Positions 16,067 through 24,762 of a stretch of DNA of 37,786 nt are shown here, piece by piece. The notes beneath the pieces were generated by a model. That model did no database searches and was not told the origin of the DNA. It saw nothing but the letters and a program-made list of their open reading frames with translations. This DNA is from Bacteroidales bacterium. Its GTDB lineage: Bacteria > Bacteroidota > Bacteroidia > Bacteroidales > WCHB1-69. The stretch covers positions 1 to 37,786 of the forward strand of contig JAGCFD010000043.1 in assembly GCA_017650305.1 (NCBI GenBank), read 5' to 3'. The translations under genes and the position numbers were made by a program. How positions within the stretch are numbered: position 1 is the first letter of the stretch; every line of letters starts with the position of its first letter.

Positions 16067-18130
16067 TTACCAGATGCGGGCACGTTTTTCGGGAGCCAAC
16101 CACATCGGGTCTGTGGGTTTTACATCGAATGCGTCATAGAAAGCGTCGATATGACGAAGTGTAGCGTTCACGCGCCAGCGGCCCAGAGCGTGCGGGTCGG
16201 TCTTGGTGCGGCGAAGGATCTCTTCATGACGAATGTTGGCAGCCCAAACGGCAGCATACGCCAAGAAGAATCGCTGATCCGGTGAGAACTCATCCATCAT
16301 GTTCTTGATAGCGGTCGGATTATCTCTCATCGCCTTCTTCATGGCGGTGAAGGAGACATTCAAGCCACCATTGTCGGCAATGTTCTCGCCCAAGGTGAAA
16401 GCACCATTGGCATAAACGCCGGGAGCCACCTCAATAGAGTTGAAATGATCAACGATGAGTTGTGCACGGTCTGTGAAGGCCTTGGCATCTTCGGGGGTCC
16501 ACCAATCGGTAAGATTACCCTTGAGGTCATAGTTACGTCCCTGATCGTCAAAACCGTGCGTCATCTCATGACCGATAACCACACCGATAGCGCCATAGTT
16601 GGCTGCATCGTCAGCATTCATATCGAAGAAAGGCGGTTGAAGGATGCCGGCGGGGAAGCAAATCTCATTGGTGTTGGGCTCATAATAAGCATTCACAGTT
16701 TGCGGTGTCATTTGCCACTCGTCAGGATCCACGGGTTTTCCGATCTTGGAGAGAGCGTAGGCTGTCTCAAAGCGGCTGGCACGTTGGATATTGGCATAGT
16801 AGCTATCGTCCTTGATCTCCAAAGCGCTGTAGTCGCGCCACTTGTCTGGATAGCCGATCTTAACTCTGAAAGCAGCCAACTTGGCAAGGGCATTCTGTTT
16901 GGTGACATCAGTCATCCAAGTGGAGTTCTTGATGCGCTCGCCAAGTGCCCATTGCAGATTCCGGACAAGTTGCTCCATGCGTTCCTTGGCCTCAGCCGGG
17001 AAGTAGGCCTTCACATACATCTGGCCCAAAGCCTCTCCCAGAGTGCCATCAATGGTGTTGATGACACGTTTCCAGCACTGGCTGTTCTCCACTTTTCCGG
17101 AAAGGGTCTTGCCGTAGAAGTCGAAGTTAGCGTCCACAAACTCGGAACTCAGGAATGGAGCGGCGCTGCGGATCACATTCCATGCCAAATAAGCACGGAT
17201 TATGTCCATATCGGCAATAGTCAACAAGCTATTGAGGCCGGCGAAGTAGGTAGGTTGAGCTACATTAACGGTATCGACATTGATATTCAGTTTTTTCAGA
17301 TATTGTCCGAGATCCAAGGCAGGAATCATCTTTTGGAATTCTGCCGGGGTCATCTTATGAATCGTCTGATAGGGATCGCGCAAGACGGTCTTGTCAACAA
17401 AGAAGTGAGCCATGGCAGTCTCGAGAGCGAGCACCTTCTTCGCCATCGCTGTCTCATCGCCTTTGAAACCGGCGATGTTGCTGTAGCCAGAGATGCGGAA
17501 CATCTTGGACAGCAACTTCACATACTCATCGCGGATATGTTGTTGGTCATCGTCAAGATAGTAGTCGCGGTCGCCAATGCCGAGACCGGTCTGCCAAAAA
17601 TAGGCCATGGTCATGGCACTATTGTCCGGGTCGGAAGAGCCGAAAAGGGCGAGGAAAGGATAGTGACCGCCCACAGCCATGTCGGCAAGGGCCGACGCAA
17701 GCTGCTGACGCTGGACATTGGCGATAGTCTTCAGCTCTTTTTGGATAGGCTCAGCACCCTGTTTCTCAATCTTCACAGTGTCCATGCCGATAGAATAGAG
17801 GTCACCAACCTTCTGCTCGACAGTCCCGACTGCATATTTCTTCTTGGAGAGATTCACAACCAACTCTTGCAATTGCTTTTGGTTATTTTCTGCCAACACA
17901 TCAAAACTGCCGTAGCGGGCATACTCATCCTTCAGCGGGTTCAGTTTCATCCAACCGCCACAAGCATATTGATAAAAATCATCCGTCGGCTTCACCGAAT
18001 TATCCAGGTTCGTCATCGTAATACCTGATTTTTTCTTTTTGGGTTTCACTTTAGTAGTCATAAGCGCAGAACTAGAAAAAACAAAAAAACAAACTGCACA
18101 AAGCATGGTCAGAATTCCGTACTTCTTCAT
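16067..18130 (-). CDS. pepO: M13 family (neprilysin/PepO-like) zinc metallopeptidase
   Basis: This is a 687-residue exported endopeptidase for short peptides. The N terminus is a signal peptide (about 1-24) with a Lys-rich stretch after it. The M13 zinc site is complete: HEMTH at 521-525 gives two His ligands and the catalytic Glu, and GENIADNG near 581-588 supplies the third ligand (Glu). The substrate-binding NAYY.PNTNEICFPAGILQ segment precedes it. The family's C-terminal Cys-x-x-Trp motif appears as ARIW, lacking the Cys. The ATG at 18130 is preferred over a TTG two codons upstream. It heads a likely operon with arcC and arcB, linking peptide breakdown and amino-acid catabolism (inference). 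Confidence 0.93.
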   Translation of the reverse strand: MKKYGILTMLCAVCFFVFSSSALMTTKVKPKKKKSGITMTNLDNSVKPTDDFYQYACGGWMKLNPLKDEYARYGSFDVLAENNQKQLQELVVNLSKKKYAVGTVEQKVGDLYSIGMDTVKIEKQGAEPIQKELKTIANVQRQQLASALADMAVGGHYPFLALFGSSDPDNSAMTMAYFWQTGLGIGDRDYYLDDDQQHIRDEYVKLLSKMFRISGYSNIAGFKGDETAMAKKVLALETAMAHFFVDKTVLRDPYQTIHKMTPAEFQKMIPALDLGQYLKKLNINVDTVNVAQPTYFAGLNSLLTIADMDIIRAYLAWNVIRSAAPFLSSEFVDANFDFYGKTLSGKVENSQCWKRVINTIDGTLGEALGQMYVKAYFPAEAKERMEQLVRNLQWALGERIKNSTWMTDVTKQNALAKLAAFRVKIGYPDKWRDYSALEIKDDSYYANIQRASRFETAYALSKIGKPVDPDEWQMTPQTVNAYYEPNTNEICFPAGILQPPFFDMNADDAANYGAIGVVIGHEMTHGFDDQGRNYDLKGNLTDWWTPEDAKAFTDRAQLIVDHFNSIEVAPGVYANGAFTLGENIADNGGLNVSFTAMKKAMRDNPTAIKNMMDEFSPDQRFFLAYAAVWAANIRHEEILRRTKTDPHALGRWRVNATLRHIDAFYDAFDVKPTDPMWLAPEKRARIW

Positions 18131-18189
18131 AGACAAATAATTGAATTACAAATTATTATACAATAAAAAACCCTCATAAAAGGGAATGG

Positions 18190-18197
18190 CAAAGATA
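18190..18197 (-). promoter_or_regulatory. -7 promoter motif for the pepO-arcC-arcB operon
   Basis: The minus strand reads TATCTTTG, 59 bases upstream of the pepO start. It is divergent from the promoter of the CotH gene at 18300. Confidence 0.75.
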
Positions 18198-18299
18198 CAT
18201 ATTTTTTTCTGCTTTCAAAAACACAAAACAGATTATCATCCAAACCAAAAAACAACTCTAAACACCGATTATTTTTATCCCTTGTAAATGGAAAAAATG

Positions 18300-18307
18300 T
18301 AATTTTG
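18300..18307 (+). promoter_or_regulatory. -7 promoter motif for the CotH-domain gene
   Basis: TAATTTTG lies 36 bases before the ATG at 18344. It rules out the in-frame ATG at 18305, which lies inside the motif. Confidence 0.65.
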
Positions 18308-18343
18308 CATTTTCATAAAAAGCACTTAAGATATTTTCGGAAC

Positions 18344-20395
18344 ATGTTGTCAATCCTTAAAAGAGCATTCCTCTTTATCATCATATTAGCAGGGGCACTT
18401 TCGGTCCATGGTCAATGGATCACATCTTCCAATTTGCCGATTGTCATCATCACTACCGACCTCATCCCGGGCACCAACAACCACTACTCTATTCAGGACG
18501 AGCCCAAAGTGCCTGCCACGATGAAGATTCTCTATGTCAACGACAGCACCGTCAACTATCTCTCCAATCAAAACGACTCGGCATTTTTGAATTATGACGG
18601 ACGCATCGGCATTGAATTGCGGGGGTCCACATCGCAAGGTCACAACAAGAAGCCCTACGGATTCGAGACCCGTATGGATGACGATGTGACAAACCGCAAC
18701 GTGTCGCTCTTAGGGATGCCGGCGGAGAATGACTGGGTGTTGACTCCGATGAATGACGAGCCCTCCTTTGTGAGAGACTGCCTTTCGTACGGGCTTGCCG
18801 CCGCCATGGGAAGATATGCTCCCCGCACGCACTACTGCGAAGTCATCGTCAATGGCGACTACCGGGGACTCTATTTTTTGACCGAGAAAGTCAAGATTGA
18901 CTCCAAGCGGGTGGATATCGTCAGTATGGACAGCACGGACAACAGCTTTCCGGCTGTCAGCGGCGGTTTCATCATCAAAGCGGACAAGCTTACGGGTGGC
19001 GACGTGCCTGCCTGGACCACTCCGGCATACGACTATTGGGAGGAGGTCAGTTACATCTATCACAATCCCAAGCCTGAGGAGATCACGGCGGCTCAAGGGA
19101 TGTACATCCAGCAATATTTTGACACCATAGCCCAGCTTGTGGCTGCTAACAACGATGATGCTGGATCCGGATTTCCCGCGTTTCTTGACATTGCCTCCTT
19201 CATTGACTACATGATTATGGGGGAGATGAGCTCCAATGTCGACATCTATCAGAAGAGCACGTTTTTTCACAAAGACCGATGTGGCAAATTGCGTGCAGGC
19301 CCTGTATGGGATTTCAACTTGGCATACGGTTACGATTTCGGCTCCGTGGGCCGTTCCGGCTATAATGTGCTTCAATTTGACAACGAAGACAACACCGGTT
19401 CCGACTTCTGGCATCAGCTGTATGAAAACGAACAATACCGCTGCTATCTCTTCAACCGCTGGAAAAGCCTGACCGCCGAAGATGGTCCGCTATATCTCTA
19501 CCACGTCTATGATCTCATCGACAGCCTGTCGGGAATCATCAGCGAAGCCATGCCGCGGGAACGCTCACGCTGGGGGCGCAGTTACGACTACAACAACCAT
19601 ATCGCCACCATGAAGACATGGCTGGCCAATCGCTACGCGTGGCTTGACAACGAATTCAGCCAAGTGTTGAATTGTCCCGAGAGAGCGATCATGCCGCTGG
19701 TCATTTCCAAAATCAACTACCATCCGCCCATCATGCAAGGGCACGCCTCAGACGAATTGGAATTCATTGGCATCACCAACAATGGCGAAGACACCTTGGA
19801 CATCTCCGGGGTATATTTCCGCGAGCTCGGGCTCACCTACCAATTCCCAGCAGGTTCTTTCATCAATCCTCATCAGGAAATATTTATTGCTTCGGATCCG
19901 GATGCTTTCCTTCAGTGTTATCACAAGAATGCGTATGGCAAGTTTCACCGGCATCTGGACAACAAATCCGAGGCGCTGGTGTTGGCGGACGCGTGGGGCA
20001 ACATCATTGACGAAGTCACATACGCTGACACGCTACCTTGGCCCACAAGTGCCGACGGCTTTGGCGATTTCCTAATCCTGACAGACTTGAATTATGACAA
20101 CAGTCTGGGTGAGAGCTGGATGGCTGCTGACGAGTTCGTTGGCATCAACGGATATGGCGAAACAAGTTTCTTGCAAGTGATTCCCAATCCAACCACAGGC
20201 CTGGTGCGCGTCTTGACGGACATGCCCATCCGCGACATCACAGTCACGGACATCAGTGGCAGGGTTCTGCTCACACAGACCTCTTGGGACTATGATCAGG
20301 AGTTGAATCTCAGCAGATTCCCAGCCGGTGTGTATTTCCTGAAGGTGGTCACGGCGGAACATGAGACCAGAATCGAAAAAATCATCAAGCGATAG
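18344..20395 (+). CDS. CotH kinase-family protein with lamin-tail and T9SS sorting domains
   Basis: This is a 683-residue secreted protein with a signal peptide (1-23). The CotH domain (~60-440) shows IELRGSTSQ near residue 89, the KKPYGFETR segment, NDWVLTPMNDEPSFVRD, and GLYFLTEKVKIDSKRVDI. CotH of Bacillus is an atypical protein kinase of spore coat proteins; bacterial secreted homologues are common in Bacteroidota, with unknown substrates. Residues ~470-590 look like a lamin-tail (LTD) beta-sandwich (FIGITNNGEDTLDISGVYF, then ALVLADAWGNIIDEVTY). Residues ~610-683 are a T9SS sorting domain (IPNPTTG, ending in a basic tail). It stands alone between divergent pepO and convergent rplQ. Confidence 0.9.
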   Translation: MLSILKRAFLFIIILAGALSVHGQWITSSNLPIVIITTDLIPGTNNHYSIQDEPKVPATMKILYVNDSTVNYLSNQNDSAFLNYDGRIGIELRGSTSQGHNKKPYGFETRMDDDVTNRNVSLLGMPAENDWVLTPMNDEPSFVRDCLSYGLAAAMGRYAPRTHYCEVIVNGDYRGLYFLTEKVKIDSKRVDIVSMDSTDNSFPAVSGGFIIKADKLTGGDVPAWTTPAYDYWEEVSYIYHNPKPEEITAAQGMYIQQYFDTIAQLVAANNDDAGSGFPAFLDIASFIDYMIMGEMSSNVDIYQKSTFFHKDRCGKLRAGPVWDFNLAYGYDFGSVGRSGYNVLQFDNEDNTGSDFWHQLYENEQYRCYLFNRWKSLTAEDGPLYLYHVYDLIDSLSGIISEAMPRERSRWGRSYDYNNHIATMKTWLANRYAWLDNEFSQVLNCPERAIMPLVISKINYHPPIMQGHASDELEFIGITNNGEDTLDISGVYFRELGLTYQFPAGSFINPHQEIFIASDPDAFLQCYHKNAYGKFHRHLDNKSEALVLADAWGNIIDEVTYADTLPWPTSADGFGDFLILTDLNYDNSLGESWMAADEFVGINGYGETSFLQVIPNPTTGLVRVLTDMPIRDITVTDISGRVLLTQTSWDYDQELNLSRFPAGVYFLKVVTAEHETRIEKIIKR

Positions 20396-20440
20396 TATTC
20401 TTCAGCTAAAAATCCGATGGCTAATCCCATTGCCACAAAT

Positions 20441-20473
20441 AAAAAAGGAGGATTCTTTGCAGAACCCTCCTTT
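20441..20473 (-). terminator. Terminator of the rpmD-rplQ ribosomal operon
   Basis: An 8-bp stem (20444-20451 with 20466-20473), extended inward by 20453-20456 with 20461-20464, is followed on the minus strand by a run of U. It lies 19 bases past the rplQ stop. It may also slow the convergent CotH transcript, but the plus-side T-run is weak. Confidence 0.8.
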
Positions 20474-20492
20474 GTATGTATGAACCGACTGA

Positions 20493-20993
20493 TTATTCAG
20501 CGGGAGTTTCAGTGGCTTCAGCAACCGGAGCTTCGGCGGTCTCAGCGACAGTCTCAGCAGGTTTTGCAGCCTTCTTGCTACTACGACGGGTACGGGTGGA
20601 TTTCTTCTTGCCACCATCGGCCTGTGTGTAGGTCTCATTGTAATCCACAAATTCGATCAAGCACATCTCAGCGTTATCACCCTTACGGAAACCGGTCTTG
20701 AGGATGCGGGTATAGCCACCAGGACGATCGCCAACCTTTTGAGAGATTTCTCTGAAGAGCTCGGTAACGGCATATTTGTTATGCAGTTGGCTGAAAACGA
20801 TACGACGGGAATGGGTTGTATCATTTTTGCTACGGGTTACGAGCGGTTCAATATACTTTCTCAGTTCCTTAGCTTTAGCAAGAGTCGTGTTAATTCTCTT
20901 ATGCATGATCAGGGATGTAGCCATATTGGAAAGCATAGCTTTTCTATGGGCATCCGTTCTTCCTAAATGATTGTTTTTCTTTGCGTGTCTCAT
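20493..20993 (-). CDS. rplQ: 50S ribosomal protein L17
   Basis: This is a 166-residue protein of the large subunit. The core (1-~125) is typical: [21 protein letters not shown] at the start, [28 protein letters not shown], and [27 protein letters not shown]. The last ~40 residues are an Ala/Glu/Pro-rich low-complexity tail after a basic [16 protein letters not shown] stretch. This makes the protein longer than the ~120-residue form of most bacteria; such tails are usual in Bacteroidota. It is the last gene of the operon, 8 bases after rpoA. Confidence 0.97.
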   Translation of the reverse strand: MRHAKKNNHLGRTDAHRKAMLSNMATSLIMHKRINTTLAKAKELRKYIEPLVTRSKNDTTHSRRIVFSQLHNKYAVTELFREISQKVGDRPGGYTRILKTGFRKGDNAEMCLIEFVDYNETYTQADGGKKKSTRTRRSSKKAAKPAETVAETAEAPVAEATETPAE

Positions 20994-21001
20994 ATTGCTA
21001 A

Positions 21002-21997
21002 TTATTCTTTATCTAGTTGAAATTTTGATACATCCATTCCAAATTCCAAACCTTTGGATTGAACCAGTTCTTCAAGCTCGGCGAGTGACTTCTTACCAAA
21101 GTTACGGAATTTCAGCAACTCGCTCTTGTGGATAGCCACGAGGTCGCCCAGGGTCTCCAATTCGGCAGACTTGAGGCAGTTCAGAGCTCTGACAGAAAGG
21201 TCCATATCGATGAGCTTGGAGCTGAGCACCTGACGCATCATCAGGATATTATCATCATTGCTCATAGACTCTTGGGCGGGTTCCGGAGTGTCTTGCGTGA
21301 TCTTCTCGTCGGTAAAGAGGGCAAAATGTTGAATCAGGATATTGGCAGCCTCTTTGAGGGCATCCTTCGGGTGGATAGAGCCGTCGGTGTCAATCTCCAT
21401 TATCAGCTTTTCAAAGTCAGTCTTTTGCTCAACACGATAGGGTTCGATATAATACTTCACATTCTTGATAGGGGTATGGATGGAGTCGATAGCGATGACA
21501 TCGATACCTTCATGAAGTGAGCGATTGTCCTCCACGGGAACATAGCCGCGGCCCTTATCGATAGTGATTTCCATCACGAGACGTACGGTCGGTTCCATAC
21601 GGCAGATGAGCAAATCAGGGTTCAACACTTGGAAGAAGTTGAGGAATCCATTGATGTCGCCTGCGGTGAAATTCTCCTGTCCGCTGATGACGATGGTTGC
21701 TTTCTCACTGGTGTTGTTCTCGATTTTATTTTTCAGGCGGACCTGTTTCAGGTTCAGGACGATGTCGGTGACATCTTCCATAATGCCAGGGATAGAAGAG
21801 AACTCCTGAGTGACGCCTTCGATCTTGACAGAAGTAATGGCATAGCCTTCCAACGAGGAGAGCAGCACGCGGCGGAGAGCGTTACCGATGGTGACGCCGA
21901 AGCCTTGCTGCAGGGGGCGAAATTCGAATACTCCACGAAAATCGTCGGCCTCATTTAAGATGACTCGATCAGGTTTTTGAAATGTTAATATTGCCAT
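21002..21997 (-). CDS. rpoA: DNA-directed RNA polymerase subunit alpha
   Basis: This 331-residue subunit nucleates RNA polymerase assembly. The N-terminal domain (~1-235) carries the dimerisation and assembly features, including [29 protein letters not shown] at ~28-56. A flexible linker rich in acidic residues (~235-255) leads to the C-terminal DNA- and factor-binding domain (~256-325) with the helix-hairpin-helix [36 protein letters not shown]. The length is normal for Bacteroidota. It is separated from rpsD by an unusual 100-base spacer filled with short degenerate repeats. Confidence 0.98.
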   Translation of the reverse strand: MAILTFQKPDRVILNEADDFRGVFEFRPLQQGFGVTIGNALRRVLLSSLEGYAITSVKIEGVTQEFSSIPGIMEDVTDIVLNLKQVRLKNKIENNTSEKATIVISGQENFTAGDINGFLNFFQVLNPDLLICRMEPTVRLVMEITIDKGRGYVPVEDNRSLHEGIDVIAIDSIHTPIKNVKYYIEPYRVEQKTDFEKLIMEIDTDGSIHPKDALKEAANILIQHFALFTDEKITQDTPEPAQESMSNDDNILMMRQVLSSKLIDMDLSVRALNCLKSAELETLGDLVAIHKSELLKFRNFGKKSLAELEELVQSKGLEFGMDVSKFQLDKE

Positions 21998-22029
21998 TGT
22001 ATTTGGTTTTTATTGTGATCAATTTATTT

Positions 22030-22097
22030 GGCTGTTGGCTATTGGCGATTAGCAATTAGGTGATGGTTAATGGCTAATGGCTAACAGCTAATGGCTA
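22030..22097. repeat. Degenerate short tandem repeats between rpsD and rpoA
   Basis: The spacer is composed of reiterated variants of a ~7-base unit (GGCTAAT, GGCTATT, GGCTAAC and so on), running directly up to the rpsD stop codon. Some units are inverted. Neighbouring gaps in this operon are much shorter and not repetitive. Confidence 0.8.
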
Positions 22098-22703
22098 TTA
22101 CTTAGAGTACAACTCAACGATAGCCTGCTCGTTGATGGTCTCGGGGATCTCTTCTCTCTGCGGGTAGTTCATGAATTTGCCCACCATAAGATTGCCGTCC
22201 CACTCAAGCCAAGGAGAGTTCATCGCCTTTCCACTGAGGGAGTTGGTGATCACTTCGAGGGCTTTGGAGCGTTCGCGAACCTCAACGGTGTCGCCCGGAA
22301 CGAGAAGACGGGAAGGAATATTGCAGATCTGACCATTCACGGTGATGTGACGATGGTTGACGAGCTGACGGGCAGCGGCGCGGCTGGGAGCAATGCCCAA
22401 ACGGAACACCACATTGTCGAGTCTGGATTCAATCAATTGCATCAAGTTCTGACCGGTAACACCCTTCTTACGAGAAGCCATGTCGAACAATTTGCGGAAC
22501 TGGCGCTCGAGCAAACCGTAGGTGTATTTGGCTTTTTGCTTCTCTTGCAGCTGGATACCATACTCAGACAGTTTGGAACGTCTTCTGCTCAGACCATGTT
22601 GGCCGGGAGCATAGTTCTTTCTATCCAAATATTTGTCGGGTCCGTAGATCGGTTCTTTGAACTTTCTAGCGATTCTTGTCTTAGGTCCTGTATATCTTGC
22701 CAT
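22098..22703 (-). CDS. rpsD: 30S ribosomal protein S4
   Basis: This is a 201-residue primary 16S rRNA-binding protein. It opens [21 protein letters not shown] and has [43 protein letters not shown]. The S4 RNA-binding domain at ~93-155 has [33 protein letters not shown]. There is no zinc-finger Cys cluster at the N terminus, so it is the zinc-free form. It is encoded between rpsK and rpoA as in the alpha operon, in which S4 is the classical autoregulator in E. coli; whether it regulates here is unknown. Confidence 0.98.
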   Translation of the reverse strand: MARYTGPKTRIARKFKEPIYGPDKYLDRKNYAPGQHGLSRRRSKLSEYGIQLQEKQKAKYTYGLLERQFRKLFDMASRKKGVTGQNLMQLIESRLDNVVFRLGIAPSRAAARQLVNHRHITVNGQICNIPSRLLVPGDTVEVRERSKALEVITNSLSGKAMNSPWLEWDGNLMVGKFMNYPQREEIPETINEQAIVELYSK

Positions 22704-22741
22704 AATCTTAATCTTTCTATATTGTTAATGTATTCAATGAA

Positions 22742-23131
22742 TTATACTCTTCTGTGTTTAGGAGGACGACATCCGTTGTGAGGAAGCGGAGTAACATCCA
22801 TGATCTCTTCCACGATGATTCCGCAAGTGTTGATGGAACGGATTGCGGATTCACGGCCTTGTCCCGGACCTTTAACATAAACTTTAACTCTGCGCAGACC
22901 GAGGTCATAAGCAACCTTGGCACAATCCTGAGCTACCATCTGGGCAGCGTAAGGAGTGTTTTTCTTGGAACCTCTGTAACCCATTTTACCAGCGGAAGAC
23001 CAAGAGATAACTTGTCCGTCATTATTGGTAAGGGAAACGATTACATTATTGAAAGAAGCGTAGATGAAGGCTTTTCCTTGAGCGTCAATTCTAACGACTT
23101 TCTTCTTGGATGATTTAGTATTTTTAGCCAT
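22742..23131 (-). CDS. rpsK: 30S ribosomal protein S11
   Basis: This 129-residue small-subunit platform protein contains [41 protein letters not shown] and [13 protein letters not shown], and ends in [16 protein letters not shown], which is diagnostic of S11. The gene follows rpsM by 27 bases and precedes rpsD by 38 bases on the minus strand. Confidence 0.98.
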   Translation of the reverse strand: MAKNTKSSKKKVVRIDAQGKAFIYASFNNVIVSLTNNDGQVISWSSAGKMGYRGSKKNTPYAAQMVAQDCAKVAYDLGLRRVKVYVKGPGQGRESAIRSINTCGIIVEEIMDVTPLPHNGCRPPKHRRV

Positions 23132-23158
23132 ATTATTTATCCATTAAGATGTTAATGA

Positions 23159-23533
23159 TTACTTAGTTGCTTTCTTCTTGTTAGCAACCGTTTTCTTACG
23201 TCCTTTACGCGTACGCGCATTATTCTTGGTGCTTTGACCACGAACCGGTAAACCCAAACGGTGACGAATGCCTCTGTAACAGCCAATATCCATCAATCGT
23301 TTGATGTTCATCTGTTCTTCAGATCTCAGGGGTCCTTCTACCTTGATCTCATTAACCAATCCACGGATTACTGCCAATTCATCGTCATTCCATTCATTTA
23401 CCTTCTTGTCCCAGCTGATACCGGCTTTTGTCAATATTCTTTGGGCTGTGCTTCTGCCAATCCCGTAGATATATGTCAAACCGATTTCGCCGTGCTTGTT
23501 TTTCGGTAAATCAATACCTGCAATTCTTGCCAT
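23159..23533 (-). CDS. rpsM: 30S ribosomal protein S13
   Basis: This 124-residue protein of the 30S head contacts tRNA and the 50S subunit. It begins [26 protein letters not shown], with the helix-two-turn-helix start, and ends in the basic tail [35 protein letters not shown]. The length is normal. It is encoded between rpmJ and rpsK. Confidence 0.98.
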   Translation of the reverse strand: MARIAGIDLPKNKHGEIGLTYIYGIGRSTAQRILTKAGISWDKKVNEWNDDELAVIRGLVNEIKVEGPLRSEEQMNIKRLMDIGCYRGIRHRLGLPVRGQSTKNNARTRKGRKKTVANKKKATK

Positions 23534-23567
23534 ATTACTTTATGTTTTATTTAGTTATTAATTATTA

Positions 23568-23684
23568 TTATCCTTGACGTTGTTTGAATTTCGGATTCTT
23601 CTTGTTGATTACGTAAACAACACCTTTACGTCTTACGACGATACAATCGTCTGATCTTTTCTTTACTGAAGGTCTAACTTTCAT
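23568..23684 (-). CDS. rpmJ: 50S ribosomal protein L36 (zinc-free form)
   Basis: This is a 38-residue protein starting [17 protein letters not shown] and ending in the family tail NPKFKQRQG. The four zinc ligands of the ancestral form (Cys11, Cys14, Cys27, His33) are reduced to Cys14 alone: positions 11, 27 and 33 are Ser, Asn and Phe. It is therefore the C-minus type, usual in Bacteroidota. It sits between infA and rpsM as expected. Confidence 0.95.
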   Translation of the reverse strand: MKVRPSVKKRSDDCIVVRRKGVVYVINKKNPKFKQRQG

Positions 23685-23722
23685 TGTTCTTATTTTTTAT
23701 TATTTTATTTTTCGAATTGAAT

Positions 23723-23944
23723 TTATGCCTTATAACGATAGGTGATACGTCCTTTGGTGAGGTCGTAGGGAGACATAGCCACTTGAACTTTGTCGCCGGG
23801 AAGGATTTTGATATAATGCAGACGCATTTTCCCGGAGAGATGGGCAAGGATAACATGGCCATTGTCCAACTTAACACGATACATGCCGTTGCCCAATGCT
23901 TCTGTCACGATGCCGTCCAAATCGAATGATGATTGTTTTGCCAT
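23723..23944 (-). CDS. infA: Translation initiation factor IF-1
   Basis: This 73-residue OB-fold protein binds the ribosomal A site during initiation. The sequence is typical: [19 protein letters not shown], then [23 protein letters not shown] and [15 protein letters not shown]. It lies 11 bases after map and 38 bases before rpmJ, an arrangement common in Bacteroidota. Confidence 0.98.
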   Translation of the reverse strand: MAKQSSFDLDGIVTEALGNGMYRVKLDNGHVILAHLSGKMRLHYIKILPGDKVQVAMSPYDLTKGRITYRYKA

Positions 23945-23955
23945 ATATATTCGGT

Positions 23956-24756
23956 TTAATAAAGTTCTTGTGTTCCCAATACCTCTCCGATCAGTTTGTA
24001 TGAGGAGATCACCTCAGTACCTTTATCGGTGATGATCATCTGGTGCTCATAATGGGCGGCGGGTTTGTTATCCTGGGTGTGGATAGTCCATCCGTCCTTC
24101 TCCATATAGATCTTATGAGTTCCCAGCGTGATCATCGGCTCGATACAGATACACATGCCAGGCTGAAGGCGGTCGCCAGTGTGAGGACGTCCATAGTTCG
24201 GGATGTCGGGGCGCTCGTGCATGTCGCGACCGATGCCGTGACCGCACAGTTCACGAACAACACCGTAGTTGAACTGTTCGCAGTAGGACTGCACAGCATG
24301 ACCGATATCGCCAACCGTGTTGCCACTCACTGCCGCCTTGATGCCAAGCATCAGCGACTCTTTGGTTCTTTCCATCAGAAGACGCACCTCCTCTTTGACC
24401 TCGCCCACCGCGAAGGTGTAAGCGAAATCGCCATGGAAGCCATTGAGCAAAGCACCGCAGTCAACCGAAACGATGTCTCCGTCACGGAGCACATCATTAG
24501 GTTTGGGTATGCCGTGCACCACCACATCGTTCACCGACAGACAAAGGGAAGCTGGGTAGCCCTCGAACCCTTTGAAAGAGGGGATTGCGTGATGGTCGCG
24601 GATACACTGCTCACCGATACTGTCAAGATATGTCAAGGGCACGCCGGGCTTGACATACTTAGCCACCTCCGCGAGGGTGATGGCCACCACCTTGGCGCTC
24701 TCTCTCAACTTGACAAAGTCGGCTTCGCTCTTATATTTAATTCTTCTGAAGGTCAT
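23956..24756 (-). CDS. map: Methionine aminopeptidase, type I
   Basis: This is a 266-residue enzyme that removes the N-terminal Met from nascent proteins. All five metal ligands of the pita-bread fold are visible: two Asp in [18 protein letters not shown], His in the [11 protein letters not shown] region (with the flanking catalytic His earlier in [11 protein letters not shown]), Glu in CICIEPMI, and Glu in HYEHQMIIT. The absence of a ~60-residue insertion marks type I. It lies 6 bases downstream of secY, a position conserved in Bacteroidota. Confidence 0.97.
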   Translation of the reverse strand: MTFRRIKYKSEADFVKLRESAKVVAITLAEVAKYVKPGVPLTYLDSIGEQCIRDHHAIPSFKGFEGYPASLCLSVNDVVVHGIPKPNDVLRDGDIVSVDCGALLNGFHGDFAYTFAVGEVKEEVRLLMERTKESLMLGIKAAVSGNTVGDIGHAVQSYCEQFNYGVVRELCGHGIGRDMHERPDIPNYGRPHTGDRLQPGMCICIEPMITLGTHKIYMEKDGWTIHTQDNKPAAHYEHQMIITDKGTEVISSYKLIGEVLGTQELY

Positions 24757-24762
24757 TGTCTA

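Noticed and set aside
16445-18028. Very long plus-strand open frame (527 codons) opposite the M13 peptidase
   Set aside because: It is antisense to a protein with complete M13 zinc motifs, has no recognisable family, no promoter and no signal peptide; its length reflects the codon use of the real gene.
22030-22097. Possible CRISPR-like array because of repeated units
   Set aside because: Units are ~7 bases, degenerate and contiguous without spacers, so this is not a CRISPR array.
23568-23684. Loss of zinc ligands in L36 as a sign of a broken gene
   Set aside because: The zinc-free form with intact length is usual in Bacteroidota, so it is normal here.
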